Shown here piece by piece: positions 1 through 7,583 of a stretch of 11,840 nt of DNA. This DNA is from Pseudomonadota bacterium (GTDB taxonomy: Bacteria > Desulfobacterota > WTBG01 > CAIYCZ01): the NCBI GenBank assembly GCA_026388865.1, contig JAPLIX010000116.1:1-11840 (forward strand), in the 5' to 3' direction. The notes under the pieces are model-generated. The model worked only from the letters and a program-made list of their open reading frames with translations. It was not told where the DNA came from and searched no databases. The translations under genes were made by a program, and so were the position numbers. How positions within the stretch are numbered: the first letter of the stretch is position 1; each line of letters starts with the position of its first letter.

Positions 1-162
1 GCGCCAACAACCACGGTAGCGCCAACGACCACAAGTGCGATGACAACCACGGTAGAACTGACCACGACCGTGGAACCAACGACCACGGTATTAGTAACAA
101 CAACTATTCAGCCAACAACTACCGTTGCGCCAACAATCACGGTAGCGCCGACCACGACGACC
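1..162 (+). repeat. Nine tandem 18-nt units encoding Thr-rich hexapeptides
   Basis: Nine consecutive in-frame 18-nt units, of which gcgccaacaaccacggta is the first, encode variants of A/E-P-T-T-T-V. The array starts at or before the window edge, so the true copy number is unknown. Units differ mostly by silent or conservative changes, which suggests an old minisatellite kept as an extended, probably O-glycosylatable linker. Confidence 0.8.
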
Positions 163-1368
163 AGTTCAACTTTATCCGCCACGACTATTGTTTATCAGTC
201 TTATACGTGTGATACCTCGGCTGATGTTTATATTGATGAGGAGTCACCCGCGACAAATTTAAATGATAAAACCCGACTGCTTGTTTCCTATCATCCCACG
301 AAGGGCAGAGCCCGCGGACTGTGGAAGTTTAACATCCCCGGCACCATCGACGCAGCGCAGATCGATAGCGCAACGCTTCATGTATCCGGCTCTATTCATA
401 CCGGCGGGGGTACGGCCCTAGCTATTTATTGCCTTGCTGTTTATTGTTATGCTCTTAATTTTCCGTTTGATGAAAATACTGAAACCTGGGATACCCATAG
501 CGGCGGGGATTATGATGCCAGTGTGTTTGCTTCCGGTGCTCTTCCTGATGGCAATGACTGGGAAACAAGCATTGATGTTACCACGCTGGTAAAGGGTAAT
601 TTACCCAAAGTGCGCAGCAACGGGATGCTCATGAGGAAACAGCAGGAAGGCCCGACAAAAGAATATCAAAACATAGCATCAAGAGAATCCACCGATGCGG
701 AAGATTTTGCTGCTCATCTGGAAATTGTCTATGCATCAACCGGAGCCACAACAACTGTTTCCTCTGGGGGTGGCGGCGGTGGTGGCGGCGGCGGGAGCTA
801 TTCATCTACAACGACAACAACAGTGCCTGTAGTAAGTACAACATCGACGGTGCCGGTAACAACCAGCACAACGGCCGCGCCTGTAACCAGCAGCACGTCA
901 AGTTCTACCAGCACTGTTGCGCCGTCTTCTTCATCAACAACGAGCACGAGCACGACAACTGCGTTGTGTCCTGTCATAAAGATGTTTCAGGACGAAAACA
1001 GCCGTGAGGTTACGGTCATCCGGACGCTCAGAAACAGAAGGATGGCGCAATCGATTGACGGGCTGGTGCTCATCTATCTTTATTATACAAACACTGAAGA
1101 GCTGACGGGCATTTTCTCCTCAGACTTGGAGCTTTCAAACAGCGCGGCCAAGCTTATCAGGGAACTTACTCCTGCTCTGGAATTGAGCCTGGCGCATAAC
1201 ACCTCAATGACCGTCACGCCGGAACAGTATGCTGATATTATCACTATACTCAGGCGCACACAGGACGAAGCTGCTCCACATTTGAAGAAAACGATTGACC
1301 AGGTATTGAAAAAACTGGCCTCAGGTGAAATGATGAAGGTCATGGGAATAACCATACAAGAAAAATAA
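1..1368 (+). CDS. Secreted DNRLRE-domain protein with Thr-rich linkers and helical C-terminal domain (5' partial)
   Basis: The frame is open from base 1, so the true start and any signal peptide lie outside the window; the ATG at 40 sits inside a repeat and is unlikely to be the start. The order is: a Thr-rich linker of hexapeptide repeats of the APTTTV kind (1-162); a DNRLRE-type beta-sandwich (about 184-738) with the landmarks ADVYIDEE, LWKFNIP, ETWDT and a closing NIASRES; a second linker with ten consecutive glycines (766-795) and Thr/Ser/Val stretches to about 960; and a helical C-terminal domain (about 964-1365) beginning LCP and containing VIRTLRNRR and IYLYY. That last domain matches the C-terminus of the gene at 6392 and resembles CFI-box-type C-terminal domains seen in Deltaproteobacteria, but lacks the CFIATAAYG motif. 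DNRLRE domains are known from archaeal disaggregatase-related proteins and from polysaccharide binding (CBM96). A role in surface or matrix binding is inferred. The next gene starts 24 nt downstream. Confidence 0.8.
   Translation, partial: APTTTVAPTTTSAMTTTVELTTTVEPTTTVLVTTTIQPTTTVAPTITVAPTTTTSSTLSATTIVYQSYTCDTSADVYIDEESPATNLNDKTRLLVSYHPTKGRARGLWKFNIPGTIDAAQIDSATLHVSGSIHTGGGTALAIYCLAVYCYALNFPFDENTETWDTHSGGDYDASVFASGALPDGNDWETSIDVTTLVKGNLPKVRSNGMLMRKQQEGPTKEYQNIASRESTDAEDFAAHLEIVYASTGATTTVSSGGGGGGGGGGSYSSTTTTTVPVVSTTSTVPVTTSTTAAPVTSSTSSSTSTVAPSSSSTTSTSTTTALCPVIKMFQDENSREVTVIRTLRNRRMAQSIDGLVLIYLYYTNTEELTGIFSSDLELSNSAAKLIRELTPALELSLAHNTSMTVTPEQYADIITILRRTQDEAAPHLKKTIDQVLKKLASGEMMKVMGITIQEK
421..450 (+). 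repeat. 15-nt in-frame tandem duplication in the DNRLRE domain
   Basis: GCTATTTATTGCCTT (421-435) is followed by the similar GCTGTTTATTGTTAT (436-450), encoding AIYCL and AVYCY. The paralogue at 6392 has only one such segment before YALN, so this looks like a local duplication that adds five residues to a strand. Confidence 0.5.
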
Positions 1369-1392
1369 ATATACAAGAGGAGTAACGTCACC

Positions 1393-3090
1393 ATGAAAAA
1401 AGCAATTGTCCTGTTCTTTTTTTATATGCTCAGTTTGTACCATCCTGTCAGTGCAGAAACAATTTCTGTCACTGCGGATAAGGACACCTATCTTGACAAG
1501 CTGTATCCGGATACTAATTTCGGGCAGAAGTGGAATCTGCTGATGAGCGGCCCAGCAACCAAGCTGGCTCACGGCTTATTACGCTTTGATTTGAGCGTAC
1601 TGCCTGCAGGTGCCCGCATCACAAAAGCTCAGTTAACAATACTTGTGCATGCGAACCATTCCACCAATTTCTATCGCATCTACCCGCTGAGCAGCCCCTG
1701 GGGTGAAGATTATGCCACCTGGAACAGTGCTTCATCAGGGAATGACCCGGCAGTCTTTATAGAAGCAGCCCTGCCCAGCACAACACCGCGCTGGATGGTG
1801 GTTGATGTTACAACGCTCATCAGTGATGAACAGGGAAATCTCCAGACCGGCATCGCTGCAAAGGGGCTGCTGCTGAAAGCAGATGCTGGTTACAACAGAA
1901 TATTGTCTGCCGAGTTCAGCTCTGACGCCAATGCCTATACCTGTCATTCCTGCCATGGTTCAAATGACCCTTCCCTTGATGTGGGAAAATCCACAAACTG
2001 CGCCCAATGTCATGCCCAGGGGGACATTCACCTCTCCGGAGAACCAACGCTGATTGTTACTTATGATCCGATGCTGTTTCAGTTTGTTCAGGTGTCGGAT
2101 ACCCACATTGGCAAATCATCCCAGCAGGCGGCAAACCTCTCTAATGCAGTAGCGCAGATTAATACCATTAACCCCGCTTTTGTGCTTTTCAGCGGAGACC
2201 TGACCGACAGTGGAAGCCTTGAACAATACAGCGTCTTCAAGACGGCTGTCGCTAATCTCTCCATGCCGTATCACTGTGTTCCGGGAGACAATGATATAGT
2301 CGATGGAGAAGGCGACCTGCAACGCTACCGGGAACAGCTTGGTGATGATTATTATACCTTTGACTACCAGGGATTTCAGTTCATCGGGCTTGATAATAAT
2401 GTTGAGACCGCACTCGACCAGGTGCAGAGAGAATGGCTGGAAAATGAACTGAAAAAGGGGAAACCGGAAATAATCTTTGCCCACAAGCCGCTTTTGAATT
2501 ACCAGAATTGCAATCCTCTTCCAGAGGCGCAGCAGCTAGTAAGCCTGTTTGATACGTATACGGTAGATATGTTTATGAACGGCCATGATCACCTGGTGAA
2601 GGAATGTATCCTGAACAATACCAGTTATATAAAATATAAAAATCTAAGCTATGCCCACATGGGGGACCACCTTTACCGCGTATATGCTGACCGAATTCTG
2701 ATGTATCACGTGGACCTGCGCGATGGCTCTGAGACCTTTGCCGGAAGCTTCCCGTTAATCCAGCCGCCAACCCTTGTTACGATATCTTCATTGCAGGCAA
2801 TACCTTCCAATCGCAGTGTCACGATACGCTGGGTCACCGAGTCTGAAATAGATAATGCCGGCTTTAATATTTATCGCACCACACCGAATGGTGAGACCAT
2901 CAAAATAAATAAAAATATCATTTTGGTACAGGGATCGGCAGCAGCCGGGGCGGTATATGAATTTGCGGACAACACGGTTGAAAACCGCAAGACATATTCA
3001 TACCAGCTGGAAGACATTGACACAAACGGCACAGCGCGATTACATGGGCCGGTAAGCGCGACGCCGCGACTTCTGTACCTGTTCAAGTGA
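1393..3090 (+). CDS. Secreted DNRLRE protein with paired CxxCH insertion, calcineurin-like metallophosphatase and FN3-like domain
   Basis: 565 residues. An AGAGGAG ribosome site lies about 10 nt before the ATG. A signal peptide (residues 1-21, cleavage after PVSA) is followed by a DNRLRE domain (about 22-226) whose last loop carries two c-type heme motifs, CHSCH (184-188) and CAQCH (203-207), with H213 nearby. The metallophosphatase domain (about 228-445) shows DTH (236-238), GDLTD (268-272), GDND (298-301, where GNHD is usual), AHKP (His364) and GHDH (397-400). The C-terminal domain (about 458-557) has the ESEIDNAGFNIYR and LEDIDTNG landmarks of an FN3-like module common in secreted bacterial proteins. 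Likely periplasmic or extracellular; the phosphoester substrate is unknown. Heme attachment is inferred from the motifs only; a metal-binding or paired-CXXCH mini-domain without heme is possible. This is the second gene of the secreted-protein operon. Confidence 0.85.
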   Translation: MKKAIVLFFFYMLSLYHPVSAETISVTADKDTYLDKLYPDTNFGQKWNLLMSGPATKLAHGLLRFDLSVLPAGARITKAQLTILVHANHSTNFYRIYPLSSPWGEDYATWNSASSGNDPAVFIEAALPSTTPRWMVVDVTTLISDEQGNLQTGIAAKGLLLKADAGYNRILSAEFSSDANAYTCHSCHGSNDPSLDVGKSTNCAQCHAQGDIHLSGEPTLIVTYDPMLFQFVQVSDTHIGKSSQQAANLSNAVAQINTINPAFVLFSGDLTDSGSLEQYSVFKTAVANLSMPYHCVPGDNDIVDGEGDLQRYREQLGDDYYTFDYQGFQFIGLDNNVETALDQVQREWLENELKKGKPEIIFAHKPLLNYQNCNPLPEAQQLVSLFDTYTVDMFMNGHDHLVKECILNNTSYIKYKNLSYAHMGDHLYRVYADRILMYHVDLRDGSETFAGSFPLIQPPTLVTISSLQAIPSNRSVTIRWVTESEIDNAGFNIYRTTPNGETIKINKNIILVQGSAAAGAVYEFADNTVENRKTYSYQLEDIDTNGTARLHGPVSATPRLLYLFK

Positions 3091-3100
3091 AAGGGTGCCG

Positions 3101-4674
3101 GTGAAAAATAATTGCTACTGGCGCAGCAAAACAGGGACGGGTACTGCGCTGCTGCTCTTCCTCTTGTTTCTCTCTGGATTTTTAGGCTGTACGCCATTTT
3201 CAGATGATGCCCAGGTTCAAGTAGTTACTGATGTTAATGAGTTTACGCCTTTTTCTTCGTCTCCCCGTGAAATTGCATGCGGGCCGTATTCCCTGAACGC
3301 GGATACCGGAGCTGCGGTTATCGCCTGGGAAGAAAAAGTCTGGGGTGATACCCTGCGGCATGTAGAGGTGCCGGTTTCCGGGCTTTCGCCGGGGACAGAA
3401 TATGTTTACCGGGTTAATGGCGCAAAAAAAGATGGCCGCCTGGTAACCGCTCCCGCAGACGCTGCGCCCTTCAGTTTTTTTATAGTGAGTGATACGCGCG
3501 CCGGTGCTGCAATAGCCAGCCAGATAGCAGAACAGATGATCAGCGTCGATCCTGATGCCTCGTTTTTTATCCATGCCGGAGACATGGTAATAGATCAGGA
3601 TAGCCAGGAAAGCTGGCAGTCAGGCTGGTGGAGTCCGCTGTCGGACCTGCTGCTGTATTTTCCGGTGTATCCGGTCATGGGCAATCACGAGGCAGGCTCT
3701 CCATGGTATCCCCGCTACTTTTCAAGCCTTGGCGGGAAAGGAATTAACTATTCATTTAACTGGGGACGAATTCATGTCGTGGTACTGGACGTAAATCAGG
3801 AAAGCTACATCACCGGGGAATTTCTGGCGTGGCTTACCGATGACCTGCAAGAACACCGGGATGCTGATTTCATGGTGGTATGCCATCATCTGCCGGCGTA
3901 CGCATCTAACCCGGACGGAGAGAACGGCACCCCGTACATTCAGGAAAAGCTGGTGCCGCTCTACGAGCAGTACGGGGTCAAGCTGGTGCCGATGTGCACT
4001 GCTATCAGCATCACGTTAAAAATAATATCCACTACCTCATTTCCGCAGGCGGCGGCTCCACGCTCTATGATTACGGGCTTCCGCTTGAAGGCATGACCCT
4101 TAACTTATCTAAGAGCTATAACTTCATCCGCTGCCGGGTGCAGGATAGATCACTGCAGGTCACTGCCTATGATAGTACCGGTGATGTGCTTGATAAGTTT
4201 GAGCTTGCTGTAGACAGCGCCCCCCAGATTACTGCGCAGATCATTGCAGAGACCGACAAGTCCGAAGTGAAGCGGGGTGAGCAATTCAGGGCTGATTTTT
4301 TTATCGAAGGCGCAGCTGACCTGGATACGGCTTCTTTCACCCTGGAATATTTTAAGGACGACCCCCCCGGGGCACTTCTCGATGTCACTGATGCAGAGCC
4401 CCTGACTGAAGGAATACAGATTGAAGAAGGACAGCTGGGCGGCGTGGTGACCGCCAATAGTTCGGATAACGGCAAAGGAATAATTTCCTATGGAGAAGAC
4501 AGGATAGGCGGCTTTTCCGCTTCTAAAGTAAAGGTTGCCTCAATACTGTTTACCGTGCTGGACGATGAACCGATCACGGCATTCTACCTTGTTCCAAAAT
4601 TTTCTCTGCATGACACATCCGGCAGAGAAATCCCATGCTTTATGGGTGGAGTCAAGGTAATAATAAAACCATAG
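3101..4674 (+). pseudogene. Purple-acid-phosphatase-like lipoprotein with cohesin-like C-terminus, frameshifted
   Basis: Two abutting frames read as one gene. Frame 1 starts best at GTG 3101 (AAGGG 5 nt upstream; GTG 3095 is an alternative) and gives a lipoprotein-like signal (FLGC, Cys30), an FN3/PAP-N-like domain (about 35-118), then a phosphoesterase with SDTR (130-133), AGD (159-161), GNHE (194-197) and CHHLP (261-265). After YGVKLV (frame 1, to 3988) homology continues in the frame that reads through 3994: VHCYQHHV, then the SAGGGSTLYDYG strand typical of the family end. Only five bases (3989-3993) stand where family members encode x-x-G-H, so a net loss of 4 or 7 nt removes the GHxH metal ligand. 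In the second frame a cohesin-like domain (about 4230-4670) shows VKRGEQF, IEGAADL, GKGIISYG and ASILFTVL. The gene is either a real loss-of-function allele or an assembly error. It lies 10 nt after the previous gene and 18 nt before the next. Confidence 0.75.
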
Positions 4675-4692
4675 ATAATCCGGATCAGCGCA

Positions 4693-6399
4693 ATGATTGA
4701 CATAATGAGATATAAAAACAGCTGGAAACATATTGCAGGCAGCCTGCTGCTCGCAGGATGCCTGCTTCTGGGCTTTGCCGGTCTTTCCAGCGCTGCAACC
4801 TATCAGTGTGTCCAGGATACCTATATTGATACTGCATATCCTAAAGATAATTTTGGCGGAAGCGACCGCCTGCTGATTTCTAACAGCGGAAATCCGACCC
4901 GCGTGCTGATGAAATTCAACATCCCTGAATGGGCGGACTCTTCCAACATTAAGCAGGCGACGCTTATTATCTACAGCGCGCCGTGGACCGGCGGCGCAGG
5001 CGGCACCACTGATTTTGATGTGTATGCCCTGACCCGTTCATGGACGGAGGGGAGCTGTGTGCGCTATAATGACCCAACCCCGGATGACGGCGCTACCTGG
5101 AACCAGTATAATTTTGATGCGGACTCAAGCAAGAACCAGTGGGCCAGCCCCGGAGGAGATTATGATGAAAGCATGCATGCGGACGGCACCTTTCCCGCGG
5201 GCAATGACTGGGGCCCTTTTTCTATTGATGTAACTGAGCTGTTAGAAAACAGGCTGAACAATCTGCGTGACTATGGTTTTCTGGTCAGGCACCCGCGCGA
5301 AGACGCGGCAGGGGGCTGGCAGAATTTTGCAAGCAGTGATTCCACCGGGTATGACCCGCCCCGGTACACGCAACTGGAAATAGATTTTATAGAACCTCCG
5401 CCAAACACCCCGCCTGATGCACCCTCAAATCCCGCGCCGGGTAACAATGATACCGGCGTGCTGCTGACCCCGACACTGAGCTGGAGCGGCGGCGACCCGG
5501 ACCCGGACAATACCGTAACCTATGATGTGTACTTCGGCCTTAAGGGAGCGCTAACCCTTGTCTCTTCCGGCCAGGTTGCGGTCACGTACCTGCCCGGTGC
5601 GCTGCAGCTTGCCGCCACCTATGAATGGAAGGTGGTTGCCAGGGATAATTACGGCGCTGAAACATCCGGCCCACTGTGGAGCTTCAGCACCATTAAGAGC
5701 GGCATAGCATCAGTTTCTCCGTCAAGCGGCTCGCCTTTTTATTTCCAGGACAAAAGCTATATCCCCCGTCCTGTTCTGATTAATATCAAGGGCGCCGGGA
5801 CCGCTTTCCGGTTTTCGCGGTCACAAGTTTCATTCAATGATGAAGGCATCAAGGTTCTGTTCTGCCTGCCGGTTTCGCCCGCTGAGCTGTGGGCATTAGT
5901 AATTATTGAAGAAACAGCACGACCCGGCCTGCATGATGTCACTGTTAACACCGCCGAAGAGGCAGCGGTCGGCAGTGCGCTTTTTGAAGTGAAAAAATAC
6001 TGGCGCGGTACTGAACAGATAACCGTGAAGCACAACAGCGACGCTGCTGCGGTGGCGCTGCGCGGGCTGCCGGTTCACCTCTTCAAGGAAAAAGAGTCCC
6101 TGTGTTTTTCAGAAATCATTGAGAAGGCCGCTATCCCCGCCCATCCTGAAAACTATTTTTACAACCTCATATCAAATGACAATTATTCTCTGGAGCGGGG
6201 GATACTGCTCGGCGGCTGGCCAACAGGGCTTCCCACCTGGGCAGATATGCAAAAGGGCTATCTGTACCTGACCAAGTCATCAGGGCTGCTTGCCGGATGG
6301 TCCCCTGATACCGTGCCGGGACGAATCGGGAATTGCTACAATGCAAAATTTATGGAAGGAGGCTTCATTGAAGTTCGGGAGAAGGATATCATTGATTAA
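4693..6399 (+). CDS. Secreted DNRLRE protein with FN3-like and IPT-like domains
   Basis: 568 residues from ATG 4693; ATG 4705 also leaves a full signal peptide and neither has a strong ribosome site. The signal peptide ends near LSSA (residue 34). The domains in order are: DNRLRE (about 35-234) with QDTYIDTAYP, LMKFNIP, ATWNQY and FSIDVTELL; an FN3-like domain (about 237-335) opening with PPDAPSNPAPG and containing PTLSWSGGDPDP and ATYEWKVVARD; an IPT/TIG-like domain (about 338-436) starting ASVSPSSG; and a C-terminal part (437-568) with LPTWADMQKGYLY that I do not assign securely. The last part faintly recalls the end of secreted molybdopterin-binding-domain-like proteins, with low certainty. 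No catalytic motif is visible, so an adhesive or structural role at the surface is inferred. The next gene overlaps its last 8 nt, which indicates translational coupling. Confidence 0.8.
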   Translation: MIDIMRYKNSWKHIAGSLLLAGCLLLGFAGLSSAATYQCVQDTYIDTAYPKDNFGGSDRLLISNSGNPTRVLMKFNIPEWADSSNIKQATLIIYSAPWTGGAGGTTDFDVYALTRSWTEGSCVRYNDPTPDDGATWNQYNFDADSSKNQWASPGGDYDESMHADGTFPAGNDWGPFSIDVTELLENRLNNLRDYGFLVRHPREDAAGGWQNFASSDSTGYDPPRYTQLEIDFIEPPPNTPPDAPSNPAPGNNDTGVLLTPTLSWSGGDPDPDNTVTYDVYFGLKGALTLVSSGQVAVTYLPGALQLAATYEWKVVARDNYGAETSGPLWSFSTIKSGIASVSPSSGSPFYFQDKSYIPRPVLINIKGAGTAFRFSRSQVSFNDEGIKVLFCLPVSPAELWALVIIEETARPGLHDVTVNTAEEAAVGSALFEVKKYWRGTEQITVKHNSDAAAVALRGLPVHLFKEKESLCFSEIIEKAAIPAHPENYFYNLISNDNYSLERGILLGGWPTGLPTWADMQKGYLYLTKSSGLLAGWSPDTVPGRIGNCYNAKFMEGGFIEVREKDIID

Positions 6400-7435
6400 T
6401 GCAGAGAGAAAAAATGTCCGGCGTAAGAGAGGTTTTTTATTAATCCTCGTCTTGCTGTGCGTGCTGTTTGAAAGTGGTGCGGCAAAGGCTGAAAAGATAA
6501 TCTGCCCGGCTGCGGCTGATGTATATCTCGATGAATGGAATCCGGATGAAAATTTTAATTATAAGGCACGGGTACTGGTTGCAACCAACCATAATATCCA
6601 CCATGGAATAGCACGGGGGCTCTTTTATTTTGATATTCCTGCCGACATAGCGGCCGCCCGGATCAAGAGCGCGGCAATCTATCTTGCTTCCTGCGCAAGC
6701 TGCGGCGGAGGAAACGGGGGAGTGGTGGGATTTTATGCCCTGAATAAACCGTTTGATGAAGGGACAGATACATGGAATTCTTTAGCAGGTGGGGATTGGG
6801 ATAATTCCATATATACACAGGCAACACTTCCCAAGGGAGATGACTGGAACCAGGGAGTGGATGGTCAGCTTCCTCCTGGTGGAAGGGGCTTTGATATCAC
6901 TGCCCTCCTTCGGGGAAACCTGGATAAAGTACGGACTAACGGCATCATGATGCGGTTTGTTGACGAGCACCAGGAACCATTCACCCACCAGAACGTTGCG
7001 TCAAGGGAATCAAAAGACCCGCTTGATTTCCCTCCCCAGATAATAATTCAAACAGAGGAGCCGCTCTGCCCGGCAGAGGTCATGCTCGGAGAAGACCGGC
7101 AGTCGCTTTCCCTCCTGCGCACATTCCGCGATCAGGAGCTCGCAAAAACTCCTGCGGGAAGAAAGTGCATAGAGCTCTATTACCGCAATGCTGCTGAGAT
7201 CACCACCCTGCTGGTAACTGATGAGGATTTAAGAAGGCAGACCTCCGCAGCGCTGCCGGGGCTGCTGGCAGCTGTCAGGTGCAGACTTGAAAAGCGCCCG
7301 GCCGGTAATCTCCGCGATATGGATACTGCCCTCCATAATCTAATTAATTCGTTTATGGTAAAAGCCGGCCCGCGGCTGCAAAAAGATATTGCTGCCATAA
7401 ACGCCTTTCTTCTCAGTGCCAAGTCATCAAGATAG
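6392..7435 (+). CDS. Secreted DNRLRE protein with helical C-terminal domain, paralogue of the first gene
   Basis: 347 residues from a TTG start at 6392. I chose this start because GGGAGAAGG (6377-6385) lies 6 nt upstream and it gives a compact signal peptide: basic RKNVRRKR, then a hydrophobic core and cleavage near AKA (residue 33). An upstream ATG in frame would add an unlikely extension lying inside the preceding gene. A DNRLRE domain (about 36-222) shows ADVYLDEWNPDENF, GLFYFDIP, DTWNS, GFDITALL and a closing NVASRESKD. The C-terminal domain (225-347) opens CPAEV and has LLRTFRD, TPAGRK and IELYYRN. This is the same order and the same C-terminal domain as the gene at 1-1368, but without the Thr-rich and poly-Gly linkers, so the two are paralogues. 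A Cys pair at 101-104 (CASC) may form a disulfide. It is the last gene before the operon terminator. Confidence 0.82.
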   Translation: MINAERKNVRRKRGFLLILVLLCVLFESGAAKAEKIICPAAADVYLDEWNPDENFNYKARVLVATNHNIHHGIARGLFYFDIPADIAAARIKSAAIYLASCASCGGGNGGVVGFYALNKPFDEGTDTWNSLAGGDWDNSIYTQATLPKGDDWNQGVDGQLPPGGRGFDITALLRGNLDKVRTNGIMMRFVDEHQEPFTHQNVASRESKDPLDFPPQIIIQTEEPLCPAEVMLGEDRQSLSLLRTFRDQELAKTPAGRKCIELYYRNAAEITTLLVTDEDLRRQTSAALPGLLAAVRCRLEKRPAGNLRDMDTALHNLINSFMVKAGPRLQKDIAAINAFLLSAKSSR

Positions 7436-7473
7436 AAGATGCCGGCGCTCCCTGGAGCCTTCTGCCCCGGTAA

Positions 7474-7500
7474 TTGACTCCGAGCTCTAAATAGTATATA
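7474..7500 (+). promoter_or_regulatory. Possible promoter upstream of the terminator
   Basis: TTGACT (7474-7479) and TATATA (7495-7500) resemble sigma70 boxes, but the spacer is only 15 nt; a weaker TATACG would give 17. If used, transcripts would begin just before the terminator hairpin, giving a leader that could be attenuated ahead of the TiaS-like gene. This is a weak call. Confidence 0.2.
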
Positions 7501-7515
7501 CGTGAGTTGGGCTAT

Positions 7516-7550
7516 AGCCAGTTCTGATGAATCTATAACTGGCTTTTTTT
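7516..7550 (+). terminator. Rho-independent terminator closing the secreted-protein operon
   Basis: AGCCAGTT (7516-7523) pairs perfectly with AACTGGCT (7537-7544) around a 13-nt loop, and the stem runs directly into a seven-T tract (7544-7550). It lies 80 nt after the last DNRLRE gene and 33 nt before the next start, so it separates the two plus-strand clusters. Confidence 0.85.
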
Positions 7551-7583
7551 GCGTGTAATCAGCCGCTGGAGAAATGTACTGCT

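Noticed and set aside
1..162. Regular 18-nt repeats at the window edge as a CRISPR array
   Set aside because: Units are directly adjacent without spacers, vary between copies and stay in frame, encoding a Thr-rich linker.
3980..4010. Programmed ribosomal frameshift joining the two halves of the phosphatase gene
   Set aside because: No slippery heptamer is present and the conserved G-H residues are missing altogether, so bases were lost rather than a frame being switched.
6290..6391. Upstream ATG extension of the last DNRLRE gene
   Set aside because: The extension lies inside the preceding gene and would bury the signal peptide; the TTG at 6392 has a well-placed ribosome site.
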